64,000 nt of DNA. Source: Allobosea lathyri. GTDB lineage: Bacteria > Pseudomonadota > Alphaproteobacteria > Rhizobiales > Beijerinckiaceae. Shown piece by piece: positions 51,900 through 60,816 of the stretch. The stretch covers positions 1 to 64,000 of the forward strand of contig NZ_FNUY01000010.1 of NCBI RefSeq assembly GCF_900108245.1, in the 5' to 3' direction. Positions within the stretch are counted from its first letter, which is position 1, and every line of letters starts with the position of its first letter. A program made the translations under genes and the position numbers. The notes below the pieces were generated by a model. It worked only from the letters and a program-made list of their open reading frames with translations, was not told the DNA's origin and searched no databases.

Positions 51900-52649
51900 T
51901 CAGATCGCGGCGCGGCCGTCGTCCATCGCCAATCGCATCCTGCGGATCGCGGTGTCCAGGCCGACGAAGATTGCCTCTCCCATCAGAAAATGGCCGATAT
52001 TGAACTCGACGAAATCAGAAACGCGCGCCAGCTGCCGCGCCGTCTCGTAGTCGAGCCCGTGCCCGGCATGGACTTCCAGCCCAAGCGAGGCGGCGTAGGC
52101 TGCACCTTCGGCAAGGCGCTGAAATTCGGACGCCGCCTTATCGGTTTCCCCGGCGACGACCGCATGGCACCAGCTGCCGGTGTGCAGTTCGACGACGGGC
52201 GCGCCGAGTTTTACGGCCATCGCGATGGGCGCGCGGTCCGGTTCGATGAAGAGCGAGACGCGGCAGCCTGCCGCCTTCAGCCGCTCGATCCGTGGCGCGA
52301 GCATGGCCTGCTGGCCGACAACGTCGAGCCCGCCTTCGGTTGTGCGCTCCTCGCGCTTCTCCGGAACGAGGCAGGCGGCATGCGGCTTGAGGCGCTCGGC
52401 GAGCGCCAGCATCTCGTCGGTCGTGGCCATCTCGAAATTGAGCGGCTTTGTCAGTTCCGTCGCCAGCCGCTCCACATCGGCGTCGCGGATGTGGCGGCGG
52501 TCTTCGCGCAGATGCGCGGTGATGCCGTCGGCTCCGGCCGCGATCGCGAGATGGGCGGCGCGAACAGGATCGGGCAGGGCGCCACCGCGTGCATTCCGCA
52601 AGGTCGCGACGTGATCGATATTTATGCCCAGGCGCAGCCGGCTCGTCAT
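51900..52649 (-). CDS. pdxJ: Pyridoxine 5'-phosphate synthase
   Basis: 249 aa. It condenses deoxyxylulose-5-phosphate with 3-amino-1-hydroxyacetone phosphate in vitamin B6 synthesis. Family motifs are [19 protein letters not shown] (residues 4-22), the catalytic His/Asp region [52 protein letters not shown], and the C-terminal [16 protein letters not shown]. It is probably the first gene of a pdxJ-aroA-acpS-DUF2332 run on the minus strand. Confidence 0.96.
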   Translation of the reverse strand: MTSRLRLGINIDHVATLRNARGGALPDPVRAAHLAIAAGADGITAHLREDRRHIRDADVERLATELTKPLNFEMATTDEMLALAERLKPHAACLVPEKREERTTEGGLDVVGQQAMLAPRIERLKAAGCRVSLFIEPDRAPIAMAVKLGAPVVELHTGSWCHAVVAGETDKAASEFQRLAEGAAYAASLGLEVHAGHGLDYETARQLARVSDFVEFNIGHFLMGEAIFVGLDTAIRRMRLAMDDGRAAI

Positions 52650-52889
52650 CGATGCAATTCCCCCGAATTCGGAAGCCGTGCATAGCCCCGCGATCGTGCG
52701 GGCTCAAGGCAAGGAATGTGATCCTCCTCCCCACGATTACTGATCAATTCGCCACAAGCTGGCCGCGTCGTCTTGCCGATTTGGTAACCGCGTCGTCAGC
52801 GGCCGGACGTGCGGGGCGCCACGATAGGCAATCGTAAAGGCCTCCGCGCTAGCGTTTTGGATCGTGATCGCGAGATTTGGTGAGGCGCA

Positions 52890-54599
52890 ATGCAGCTTGC
52901 GGTGAAGACGGGAGCATTCGAAGCCGATGCCGCGCCGGACCGGCGTGAGGCCGGCCAGCAGCCCGACCGGGCTTTGGGACGTGTCGTCTCGTGCCAGGGC
53001 TCGCGCGCCACGATCCTGGGCGCCGTGTCCGGAAACGGTCTGATCGGGCCGGATTCCTGGACCATCGGCCGCATGATCTCGATCAATCTCGGGAACAGCC
53101 GCATCGTCGGTCTGGTCTACGAGCTCCGCTCCGTCAGGCCGGCCTGGGAAGAGGCGGGAGACAATGCGATTCAGATCGAGGTCGAACTGCTCGGCGAGGT
53201 GATCGACAGCTCGGACGGCTCGGCGCGCTTCCAGAGCGGCATATCGAGCTATCCGCCGATCGGCGCGATCGCCCATCGTATCCGCGCCGGCGACCTCGCG
53301 CTGGTGCATGATCTCGGCTCCCGCGTCGGGGTGGCCATCGGTGCCCTGACGCAGGATTCCGCGATTCCCGCGACGGTTTGCGTCGAGGACATGCTGTCGC
53401 GCCATTTCGCGCTGCTCGGCACGACCGGCGTCGGCAAGTCGAGCGCGGTAGCCCTGCTGCTGCGCAGGTCGGTCGCGGTGCGGCCGCGCCTGCGCGTGCT
53501 GATTCTCGATCCTCACAATGAGTACGCCAACGCCTTTCCCGATCTGGCCCTGACGATCGATGGCGATGCGCTCGATCTGCCGTTCTGGATGTTCAAGATC
53601 GAAGAACTCAGCGACGTCGTTTTCCGCGGCCGCCCGGCGATGGAGGAGGAGGGCGACATCCTGCGCGAGGTCGTCGCCTCCGCACGCGGCCGCTATCGGC
53701 TGCCTGCTGTACATGATCTGGCGCGGGATCTCGGTTCGACGCTGCTCAAGCGCCCGCTCGACTTCGCCGGATCTCGCAGCGCGCCGGAAGCAACGAGCAG
53801 CGCGATCGACCCTTCGACGCCCTACCGGATGAAGGACGCCTTCGCGATCATCGACGAACTGATCGGGCTGCACGAAATCCGCTGGCCGCGCGCCTCGCTA
53901 CGCTCGCTCAAGGTCCGGCTGGAGGCGCTCTATAACGACCCGCGCTATCGCTTCATGTTCGCTCGCGCCAACATGTATGAGACCATCGCGCCGATCGTCG
54001 GGCATGTCTTCCGCGTGCCGCATCATGGCCGGCCGATCACGGCGTTTCAGCTCGGCGGCCTGCCGGCCGATGTCGTCAATGCCGTCGCATCGGTTCTGTC
54101 GCGGCTCGCTTTCGATGTCGCGGTCGCCAGCCAGGGCGCCTATGAAGTCCTGGTGCTGTGCGAGGAGGCGCATCGCTATGTGCCGTCCGACCCCGCGCTC
54201 GGCTTCGCACCGACCCGTCAGGCCATCGCGCGCATCGCCAAGGAGGGCCGCAAATACGGCGCCTATCTCGGCGTGGTGACGCAGCGGCCGGGCGAACTGG
54301 ACCCGACGATCTTGTCGCAATGCTCGACGATCTTCGCAATGCGGCTGTCGAACGAGCGCGACCAGCAGATCATCCGCTCGGCCATAGCCGATGCCTCTGC
54401 GAGCACGATCAACTTCCTGTCCTCGATCGGCAACCGCGAGGCGATCGTTTTCGGCGAGGGCGTCGCCACGACGATGCGGATGCGCTTTGCCCAGCTCCAG
54501 CCGCACGAGCTGCCGTCGATGGCGACGGTGCGCACTGCCGATGGCGCAGGGCGCGGCGAACTCGGTCTCGATGAGATGATCAGGCGCATGCGCAGCTGA
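52890..54599 (+). CDS. HerA-like ATPase (DUF87 / FtsK-HerA superfamily)
   Basis: 569 aa from the ATG at 52890 (TGAGG 6 nt upstream). An N-terminal HAS-barrel-like domain (about 30-160) precedes a hexameric translocase-type ATPase: Walker A GTTGVGKSS (about 176-184), LILDPHNEYA, a helical insert, Walker B VLVLCEEAHRY (about 421-431) and an Arg-finger region VVTQRPGELDPTILSQC. HerA-type enzymes pump DNA with NurA, but no nurA or other partner is adjacent. Similar single genes are common in rhizobia; role unknown. Divergent from pdxJ. Confidence 0.88.
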   Translation: MQLAVKTGAFEADAAPDRREAGQQPDRALGRVVSCQGSRATILGAVSGNGLIGPDSWTIGRMISINLGNSRIVGLVYELRSVRPAWEEAGDNAIQIEVELLGEVIDSSDGSARFQSGISSYPPIGAIAHRIRAGDLALVHDLGSRVGVAIGALTQDSAIPATVCVEDMLSRHFALLGTTGVGKSSAVALLLRRSVAVRPRLRVLILDPHNEYANAFPDLALTIDGDALDLPFWMFKIEELSDVVFRGRPAMEEEGDILREVVASARGRYRLPAVHDLARDLGSTLLKRPLDFAGSRSAPEATSSAIDPSTPYRMKDAFAIIDELIGLHEIRWPRASLRSLKVRLEALYNDPRYRFMFARANMYETIAPIVGHVFRVPHHGRPITAFQLGGLPADVVNAVASVLSRLAFDVAVASQGAYEVLVLCEEAHRYVPSDPALGFAPTRQAIARIAKEGRKYGAYLGVVTQRPGELDPTILSQCSTIFAMRLSNERDQQIIRSAIADASASTINFLSSIGNREAIVFGEGVATTMRMRFAQLQPHELPSMATVRTADGAGRGELGLDEMIRRMRS

Positions 54600-54701
54600 C
54601 GAGCTGGCGCGCGGCCAGCAAAATCTTGCATCCTGTCGGCTTTGGCTGTAAGGCCGGGCAACACAACTTCCCTGCATCGCTGAGATCAGAAGGAGCCGCC
54701 C

Positions 54702-55094
54702 ATGGCTCGCGTTACCGTTGAAGATTGCATCGACAAGGTCGACAACCGCTTCGAGCTGGTGCTCCTCGCCAGCCATCGCGCGCGGATGATCCAGTCCGGC
54801 TCGTCGATTCTGGTTCCCCGCGACAACGACAAGAACCCTGTCGTCGCCCTGCGCGAGATCGCCGACGAGAAGCTGAAGCCGGAGGATCTGAAGGAAGACC
54901 TGATCCACTCGCTGCAGAAGCATGTCGAGGTCGACGAGCCCGAGGCCGAGACCGTGCCGCTGCTCACCACCTCCGTTCCGAATTCGGCGACCCCGGATTC
55001 CGAGGTCCAGTTCGACCGCATGAGCGAAGACGATCTGCTGCGCGGCCTCGACGGTCTGGTGCCGCCGACCGAGAGCGCCGACGACGAAGACTGA
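54702..55094 (+). CDS. rpoZ: DNA-directed RNA polymerase omega subunit
   Basis: 130 aa from the ATG at 54702 (AGGAG upstream). The core omega block [20 protein letters not shown] then LASHRARMI is present. Residues 70-130 form an acidic tail longer than in enterobacteria, as is usual in alphaproteobacteria. Omega helps assemble RNA polymerase and forms part of a ppGpp site; the ppGpp synthase gene rsh follows, as in most proteobacteria. Confidence 0.95.
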   Translation: MARVTVEDCIDKVDNRFELVLLASHRARMIQSGSSILVPRDNDKNPVVALREIADEKLKPEDLKEDLIHSLQKHVEVDEPEAETVPLLTTSVPNSATPDSEVQFDRMSEDDLLRGLDGLVPPTESADDED

Positions 55095-55120
55095 ACGAAA
55101 CCGTTCACCAGACTTCGCTA

Positions 55121-55145
55121 AAGCCCGGCACTGCCGGGCTTTTTC
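55121..55145 (+). terminator. Intrinsic terminator after rpoZ
   Basis: A perfect 9-bp stem AAGCCCGGC / GCCGGGCTT (55121-55129 and 55133-55141) with an ACT loop leads into a short T-run. It lies 27 nt after the rpoZ stop and implies that rsh has its own promoter or partial read-through. Confidence 0.9.
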
Positions 55146-55237
55146 ATGCCCGCCTTGTGAGATTGCTCCTTGCCGCCCGAACCGCCCAAGCCGATATTCG
55201 ATCATTGCAATCTTAGGCAGGCGTTACAGGGGCCCGC

Positions 55238-57460
55238 ATGGGCATGATGCGGCAATATGAGCTCGTTGACCGGGTCAGGAGCTACAATCCGAATACCGAC
55301 GAGGACCTGCTCAACCGGGCCTATGTCTATGCCATGCGCGCGCACGGCACGCAGAAACGCGCCTCCGGCGACCCCTTCTTCGCCCATCCGCTCGAAGTTG
55401 CAGCCCTCCTCACCGATCTGAAGCTCGATGACGCGACTATCGTCGCTGCCGTGCTGCATGACACCGTCGAGGATACCGCTGCCACGCTCGAAGAGATCGA
55501 GAGCATGTTCGGGCCCGATATCCGCCGGCTGGTGGACGGGCTCACCAAGATCAAGAAGCTCGATCTCGTCTCCAAGAAAGCCGCGCAGGGCGAGAATTTC
55601 CGCAAGCTGCTGCTAGCGATCGTCGACGATGTCCGCGTGCTCCTGGTCAAGCTCGCCGACCGCCTGCACAACATGCGCACCCTGCATTTCGTCGCGCCTG
55701 AGAAGCGCCTGCGCATCGCCGAGGAAACCGCCGAGATCTATGCGCCGCTCGCCGGCCGCATGGGCATGCAGGAGCTGCGCGAGGAGCTTGAGGAACTGGC
55801 ATTCCGCCATATCAAGCCCGAGGCGCACGCCACGGTCACAAAGCGGCTGGAAGAGGTGACCGAGCGCGAGGGCAAGGTCATCAGCGCGATCGAGAAGGAC
55901 CTGAAGGACAAGCTCGCCGCGCGCGGGATCCAGGCTCAGGTGCTGGGGCGGCGCAAGCGCCCCTATTCGATCTGGAAGAAGATGGAGCGCAAATCGGTCT
56001 CCTTCGAGCAGCTCTCCGACATTTTCGGCTTCCGCGTCATCGTGGATTCGCCGGAGGACTGCTATCGCGTGCTCGGCATCGTGCACATGACCTGGCCGAT
56101 GGTGCCGGGCCGCTACAAGGACTACATCTCCACGCCCAAGCAGAACGACTACCGCTCGATCCACACCACTGTGGTCGGTCCCGGCCATAGCCGCGTCGAA
56201 TTGCAGATCCGCACCGACACGATGGACCGCATCGCCGAATACGGCATTGCCGCCCATGCCCACTACAAGGACGGCCGTGCCGCCGAGCTGACCCAGTTCG
56301 CCGATGAAAGCCGGGCCTATCAGTGGCTGAGGCGCACGGTCGACCTGCTGGCCGAGGGCGACAGCCCGGAGGAGTTCCTCGAGCACACCAAGCTCGAACT
56401 CTTCCACGATCAGGTCTTCTGCTTCACGCCGAAGGGCCGGCTGATCGCGCTGCCGCGCGGCGCGACCCCGATCGACTTTGCCTATGCCGTTCATACTGAT
56501 GTCGGCAACAGCGCCGTCGGCGCCAAGATCAACGGCCGCATCGCACCATTGCTGACCGAGTTGCAGAATGGCGACGAGGTCGAGATCACCCGTGCCGAGG
56601 GCCAGGCCCCACCGGCCGCCTGGGAATCGCTCGTCGTCACCGGAAAGGCCCGCGCCGCTATCCGCCGCGCCACGCGTACGGCCGTGCGCCGCCAATATGC
56701 CGGGCTTGGCCGCCAGATCCTGGAGCGCGCCTTCAGCCGGGCGGAGCGCCCCTTCTCCGATGACAAGCTCAAGGCGGCTCTGAAGCGCCTGGCCCGCACC
56801 GCCGTCGATGACGTGCTGGCAGCCGTCGGTCGTGGCGAGATGTATTCCGGCGACGTCGTGAAGGCCGTCTATCCCGATCTGGAGCCGGAGAAGCGCGGCC
56901 CGCCCGAGCCCAAGGCTGGAGCGGGCACTGGCAATGGCAAGGGCTGGTTCGAGCTTCGCAAGGGCGACAACCTCAAATTCAAGCTCCCCGGCGAGACACC
57001 CGGCGAAGACGCGATTCCGATCCGCGGCCTGGGCGGGGATCTGCCCGTGCGCTTTGCGCCCGATGGCGGAGCGGTGCCGGGAGACCGCATCGTCGGCATC
57101 CTGACGCCGGGCGAGGGCGTCACGATCTATCCGATCCAGTCGACCGCACTGGCCGCCTTCGACAACGAGCCCGAGCGCTGGCTCGATGTCCGCTGGGATC
57201 TCGACGACAAGGCGCCGCAGCGCTTTCCCGCGCGCATCATGCTGAACTCGATCAACGAGCCGGGCTCGCTGGCGCAGATCACGACGACCATCGCCGAGCA
57301 TGACGGCAATATCGACGCCGTCGCGATGAACCGGCCCAACCCGGACTTCACCAATGTCACCATCGACCTGACGGTCTGGGACCTGAAGCATCTCAGCGCC
57401 ATCATCAGCGAATTGCGCGAGAAACGGGTGATCAGCCGGGTTGAGAGGGTGGTGGGGTAG
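55238..57460 (+). CDS. rsh: Bifunctional (p)ppGpp synthetase/hydrolase Rsh (RelA/SpoT family)
   Basis: 740 aa from the ATG at 55238 (AGGGG 5 nt upstream); ATGs at 55244 and 55247 are alternatives. The HD hydrolase domain has HPLEVAALLTDLKLDDATIV and HDTVEDT; the synthetase domain has FGFRVIVDSPEDCYRVLGIV, RYKDYISTPKQNDYRSIHTT and VELQIRT. A TGS domain (VFCFTPKGRLIALPRGATPI) and a C-terminal ACT domain (MLNSINEPGSLAQITTTIAE) complete the usual order. Both catalytic domains look intact, so this is the single alarmone controller expected in this group. Confidence 0.95.
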   Translation: MGMMRQYELVDRVRSYNPNTDEDLLNRAYVYAMRAHGTQKRASGDPFFAHPLEVAALLTDLKLDDATIVAAVLHDTVEDTAATLEEIESMFGPDIRRLVDGLTKIKKLDLVSKKAAQGENFRKLLLAIVDDVRVLLVKLADRLHNMRTLHFVAPEKRLRIAEETAEIYAPLAGRMGMQELREELEELAFRHIKPEAHATVTKRLEEVTEREGKVISAIEKDLKDKLAARGIQAQVLGRRKRPYSIWKKMERKSVSFEQLSDIFGFRVIVDSPEDCYRVLGIVHMTWPMVPGRYKDYISTPKQNDYRSIHTTVVGPGHSRVELQIRTDTMDRIAEYGIAAHAHYKDGRAAELTQFADESRAYQWLRRTVDLLAEGDSPEEFLEHTKLELFHDQVFCFTPKGRLIALPRGATPIDFAYAVHTDVGNSAVGAKINGRIAPLLTELQNGDEVEITRAEGQAPPAAWESLVVTGKARAAIRRATRTAVRRQYAGLGRQILERAFSRAERPFSDDKLKAALKRLARTAVDDVLAAVGRGEMYSGDVVKAVYPDLEPEKRGPPEPKAGAGTGNGKGWFELRKGDNLKFKLPGETPGEDAIPIRGLGGDLPVRFAPDGGAVPGDRIVGILTPGEGVTIYPIQSTALAAFDNEPERWLDVRWDLDDKAPQRFPARIMLNSINEPGSLAQITTTIAEHDGNIDAVAMNRPNPDFTNVTIDLTVWDLKHLSAIISELREKRVISRVERVVG

Positions 57461-57487
57461 GAGGCGAGCGCGACTGGCGCGCATTCA

Positions 57488-57753
57488 CCTTCAGCCCTCA
57501 TCCTGAGAGTCTGGCCGATAATGATATCTCAGTTTTCAAGGACCTGAACATCAGCGGAAAACGCACTGTCATCCCGGACGCAGCGAAGCGGAGATCCGGG
57601 ATCCATTCCGGAACCCCACCGGCAAGCGCTCCGGAATGGATCCCGGGTCTCCCTGCGGTCGCCCGGGATGACGGCGCGTTTCGATGCGAAACGCCAAACG
57701 ACTGAAATCGTTCACGACATTCTCGCCCAACCTCTCAGGATGAGGGCTCAAGG
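57488..57753. repeat. Composite palindrome: CCTCATCCTGAG arms enclosing a second element
   Basis: Outer arms CCTTCAGCCCTCATCCTGAG (57488-57509) and CTCTCAGGATGAGGGCTCAA (57732-57753) are inverted with one mismatch over 22 nt and match the ends of the 10593-10710 element. Between them lies a complete TCATCCCGG element (57567-57674), ends GTCATCCCGGACGCAGCG and GCCCGGGATGAC with inner CATTCCGG/CCGGAATG. The right outer arm encodes the last residues and stop codon of the LysR gene. Confidence 0.85.
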
Positions 57754-58613
57754 GGCGCTACTCTCCGCTGCGGCCGGAACGCCGCAGCCAGCTCCCGCAC
57801 CAGGGCTCTCGCGCGCGGCGTCGTCACCTGGCTGCGCAGAACCACCTCCGACCTGCCCAGCGTCGGCAGTCCCCAGGCGGGTCCGACATCGACAGTGCCG
57901 GCCGGCGCCATGCGCGTGGCCAGCGGAGTGACACCGAGGCCGCCCGTGACTGCGGCCATAACCGCCGCCATGCCGCCGCCGATGAAGGCCTCGCGCCAGG
58001 GCAGACGAGCTTGCGCGAGCGCATCCATGGCCAGCCGCCGCAGCCCACATTCCGCGACGAGCGTCACCAGAGGGAGTGGCTCCAGCGGCCGCTGGACCTG
58101 GTTTGCCGCAGCAAACCAGCCAAAACCCTCCTCGCACAGAACCTCGCCGCTGCGGCCGGGGCCGAACCGGCGGATCAGCGCGACATCGAGCTCTCCGGCC
58201 TCGAAGGCGCGTTCCAGCGCACCGGAAGGCTCGATGCGCAGGCTGATGACGAGACCGGGCTCGCGCGCGCCTAGTCGCGCCAGCACGGTGGGAATATCGG
58301 GCCCGACAGCCTGCTCGCTGATGCCGAGTGCGACGTGCTCGGCGGCGTCGGTGAAGGCCGACAGCGCGCGGCCGTGGGCTGCCATCAACTCCCGCGCCGC
58401 CGGCAGAAAGCGTTCGCCCTCCGGCGTCAGCCTGACAAGCCGCGGATGACGCTGCAGCAGCAGCCGGCCGAGACTGCTCTCCAGCCGTTTGATCCGTGTG
58501 CTGACGAGCGATTGCGTCGATCCAAGCGCCTCGGCTGCGCGCGTGAAACTTGCCAATTCGGCCGTCCGCAGGAAGGCCGAGACGGCTTCGATATCAAGGG
58601 ATGCCGTTGCCAT
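57735..58613 (-). CDS. LysR-family transcriptional regulator
   Basis: 292 aa from the ATG at 58613; ATGs at 58628 and 58718 are in frame but extend into the divergent promoter. The helix-turn-helix covers VSAFLRTAELASFTRAAEAL then GSTQSLVSTRIKRLESSLGR (about residues 10-50), and the effector domain follows. It is divergent from the tautomerase gene, its likely target. The C-terminal LEPSS and stop are supplied by a palindromic repeat, so its original end may have been altered. Confidence 0.88.
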   Translation of the reverse strand: MATASLDIEAVSAFLRTAELASFTRAAEALGSTQSLVSTRIKRLESSLGRLLLQRHPRLVRLTPEGERFLPAARELMAAHGRALSAFTDAAEHVALGISEQAVGPDIPTVLARLGAREPGLVISLRIEPSGALERAFEAGELDVALIRRFGPGRSGEVLCEEGFGWFAAANQVQRPLEPLPLVTLVAECGLRRLAMDALAQARLPWREAFIGGGMAAVMAAVTGGLGVTPLATRMAPAGTVDVGPAWGLPTLGRSEVVLRSQVTTPRARALVRELAAAFRPQRRVAPLEPSS

Positions 58614-58626
58614 AAATCGCAAATCC

Positions 58627-58639
58627 ATATCTTTGATAT
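58627..58639. promoter_or_regulatory. Candidate LysR operator: ATATC-TTT-GATAT
   Basis: A perfect 13-bp palindrome in the AT-rich 117-nt gap between the divergent LysR and tautomerase genes. It covers the alternative start at 58628, which supports the start at 58613. Self-repression plus activation of the tautomerase gene would be the usual LysR arrangement; this is inferred. Confidence 0.4.
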
Positions 58640-58730
58640 CACCAGAAATACTATTTTCAGATGATCGGTTCAAGCCTAACTTCGCATCGTCAGCGGCGCC
58701 GCTCGGCCCGCATCGCAACGGAGTTCGACC

Positions 58731-59111
58731 ATGCCTCTAATCCGTATTTCCATGAGGAGAGGCCGCCCTGCCTCTGAGCCCGCCGCGATCGTCGACGGCA
58801 TCTACAAGGCGCTGCGCGAGACCTTCGAGGTGCCGCAGGACGATCTTTTCGCCGTGATCCACCAGCATGACGCCGAGGAGTTCGTCTATAACGCCAATTA
58901 CTTCGGCTTCGCGCGATCAGACGCGATGGTGATCATTCAGATCACCGTCAGCAGTTCGCGCGGCGTCACGCAGAAGAAGGCGCTGTTTGCGGCGATCGCG
59001 GAGAATCTGCGCCGCGAGCCGGGCTTGAGGCCCGACGATATCTTCATCAACCTCATCGAGACGACGCGCGAGAACTGGTCGTTCGGGGCGGGCGTCGCGC
59101 AATATGCGTAA
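58731..59111 (+). CDS. Tautomerase-family protein (Pro-1 type)
   Basis: 126 aa. After removal of the start Met, Pro would be residue 1 (MPLIRISMRRGR), the catalytic base of the 4-oxalocrotonate tautomerase superfamily. The length suggests the fused two-module form (about 126-150 aa) found in malonate-semialdehyde decarboxylase- and YrdN-like members. Other visible features are IVDGIYKALRETFEVPQDDL, VIIQITVSSSRGVTQKKALF and FINLIETTRENWSFGAG. The substrate is unknown. Divergent from a LysR gene. Confidence 0.87.
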   Translation: MPLIRISMRRGRPASEPAAIVDGIYKALRETFEVPQDDLFAVIHQHDAEEFVYNANYFGFARSDAMVIIQITVSSSRGVTQKKALFAAIAENLRREPGLRPDDIFINLIETTRENWSFGAGVAQYA

Positions 59112-59240
59112 GGCGGTTTTGCCGGCGGTGCGCCGTCATCCCGCGAAAGAAGGGATGAACCCGGCTTTCCGCTGAGTTCTGACGGGGTGACGGCGAGGAT
59201 GAAATTGCCGTGCTGAACGAGCGGCCCTAAACCCTTCCAG

Positions 59241-59984
59241 ATGGAATGGACCGACGAGGGCACGATCATCGGGGTCAGGCAGCATGGCGAGAGCGCCGTG
59301 ATCCTGGAGGCGATGACGCGTGAGCATGGCCGGCATCTCGGCCTCGTGCGCGGCGGGCGCTCGTCAAAGGTCCAGCCCGTGCTGCAGCCCGGCAATTCCG
59401 TCTCGCTGACCTGGCGCGCGCGGCTCGACGAGCATCTCGGCGAGTACAAGGTCGAGCTGCTGGCGTCCCATGCCGCGAGGCTGATTTCGGCGCCGGTTGC
59501 GCTCTATGGATTAGCGACGGTCGCCGCCTTATTGCGCCTGCTGCCCGAGCGCGATCCGCATTTTGCGCTCTATGAGGGCCTGTCCGTGCTCGTCGAACAT
59601 CTCGACGAACCGCGCCTTGCGCCTGCATTGGTCGTGCGTTTCGAGGTGGCGATGCTGGCCGAACTCGGCTTCGGTCTCGATTTTTCGCGCTGCGCGGTGA
59701 CGGGCAGCCCCGACGATCTCAGCCATGTCTCGCCGAAATCGGGCAAGGCGGTCAGCCGGAAGGCCGCCGAACCCTGGCGCGATCGGCTGCTGGCGCTACC
59801 GGCCTTCCTCGCCGAAGGGCAGGGCGCGCGCGCACCTGCTGCAGCCGACATCGCGGCGGGCTTTGCACTGACCGGCTATTTCCTGCGCCGTCACGTCTTC
59901 GAGCCGCGCGGCTTGGGCGAAACGCCGGAGCGGGCGCGGCTGGTCGAGATCGCGGCGCGCGCATCCTTGGCGTCGGAGGTCTGA
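59241..59984 (+). CDS. recO: DNA repair protein RecO
   Basis: 247 aa. The N-terminal OB-fold is MEWTDEGTIIGVRQHGESAV then HLGLVRGGRSSKVQPVLQPG, and the helical C-terminal domain contains LGFGLDFSRCAVTG with a single Cys in place of the zinc-finger set of other groups. RecO helps load RecA through RecFOR. In many alphaproteobacteria it sits between era and parC; here parC is near but era is about 13 kb away in the other orientation. Its 3' end overlaps the convergent DUF1003 gene by 94 nt. Confidence 0.94.
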   Translation: MEWTDEGTIIGVRQHGESAVILEAMTREHGRHLGLVRGGRSSKVQPVLQPGNSVSLTWRARLDEHLGEYKVELLASHAARLISAPVALYGLATVAALLRLLPERDPHFALYEGLSVLVEHLDEPRLAPALVVRFEVAMLAELGFGLDFSRCAVTGSPDDLSHVSPKSGKAVSRKAAEPWRDRLLALPAFLAEGQGARAPAAADIAAGFALTGYFLRRHVFEPRGLGETPERARLVEIAARASLASEV

Positions 59985-60682
59985 GCGCTGCGCAGCTCCT
60001 GCAGCAGTTCGATCTGCACCTCCTGGATTTCCGCCAGCCTTTGCCATTGCCGGTTGACGAGATGGTCCATCTTCTCATGGAGGTGCCTGATCTCGAGCTC
60101 GGCCTTGAGGTTGACCTGGTAGTCGTTGCGCGAGCGGGCGCGGTCTTTCGCCTCCTGCCGCTGCTGGCTCATCATGATCACCGGGGCCTGCACGGCCGCA
60201 AGGCAGGACAGCAGCAGGTTGAGCAGGATGAAGGGGTAGGGGTCGAAGGTCGTGGCGCCCGCGACATTGAGCGCCATCCAGAAGGCGATGACGATCCCAA
60301 ACGAGATCAGGAAGCTCCAGCTGCCCCCAAAACTGGCGACGATATCGGCCAGGCGCTGGCCGAAGGTCCGCCCGCGGTCGATTTCATCATCCGTATTGGT
60401 GGTGATCAGCTCCGAGCGGGCCAGGCTTTGCGCGACCTGCTGGTCGAGGTCGCTCAACTCCCCTCGTTCGGTCACGAGCATCTGGTTGACATAGCGCGAC
60501 CGATAAAGCGCCACCTGGTCCTGGCCGATCAGCGCGTCCGCAGCCAGTTCGGGATGGTCTTCGCGGATGGCATCGGCGAGCGCCGGCCGCAGATGATCGA
60601 GGCTGACGAGTTCCCGTCGCGGCAGCTTGCGCCCCGTCAGCGCGCAAGTCGCCTGAACGGCACTCGATGCAGACTCTTTCAT
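59891..60682 (-). CDS. DUF1003 inner membrane protein
   Basis: 263 aa. A cytosolic N-terminal part with a possible Cys pair (CALTGRKLPRRELVSLDHLR) is followed by two close membrane spans (SWSFLISFGIVIAFWMALNV and PFILLNLLLSCLAAVQAPVI) and the DUF1003 signature QQRQEAKDRARSRNDYQVNL with a coiled-coil helix LRHLHEKMDHLV-like. The family has no known biochemical role. The 3' end overlaps recO by 94 nt on the opposite strand. Confidence 0.86.
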   Translation of the reverse strand: MKESASSAVQATCALTGRKLPRRELVSLDHLRPALADAIREDHPELAADALIGQDQVALYRSRYVNQMLVTERGELSDLDQQVAQSLARSELITTNTDDEIDRGRTFGQRLADIVASFGGSWSFLISFGIVIAFWMALNVAGATTFDPYPFILLNLLLSCLAAVQAPVIMMSQQRQEAKDRARSRNDYQVNLKAELEIRHLHEKMDHLVNRQWQRLAEIQEVQIELLQELRSAQTSDAKDARAAISTSRARSGVSPKPRGSKT

Positions 60683-60816
60683 GGCGTCGTTCTCCGCTGT
60701 GATCTGATCGTATGGGGCGATTGCGCGCAGTGATACGGCTCGGCATCGTTCTAGCCGGGCGATTCGCGCTATGCGATAGAGACGGCGTCATCGTCGCAGC
60801 AGAGGTAGGCACGTAA

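Noticed and set aside
52890-54599. HerA-based anti-phage defence system
   Set aside because: No SIR2, DUF4297, nuclease or other partner adjacent, and the flanks are core genes.
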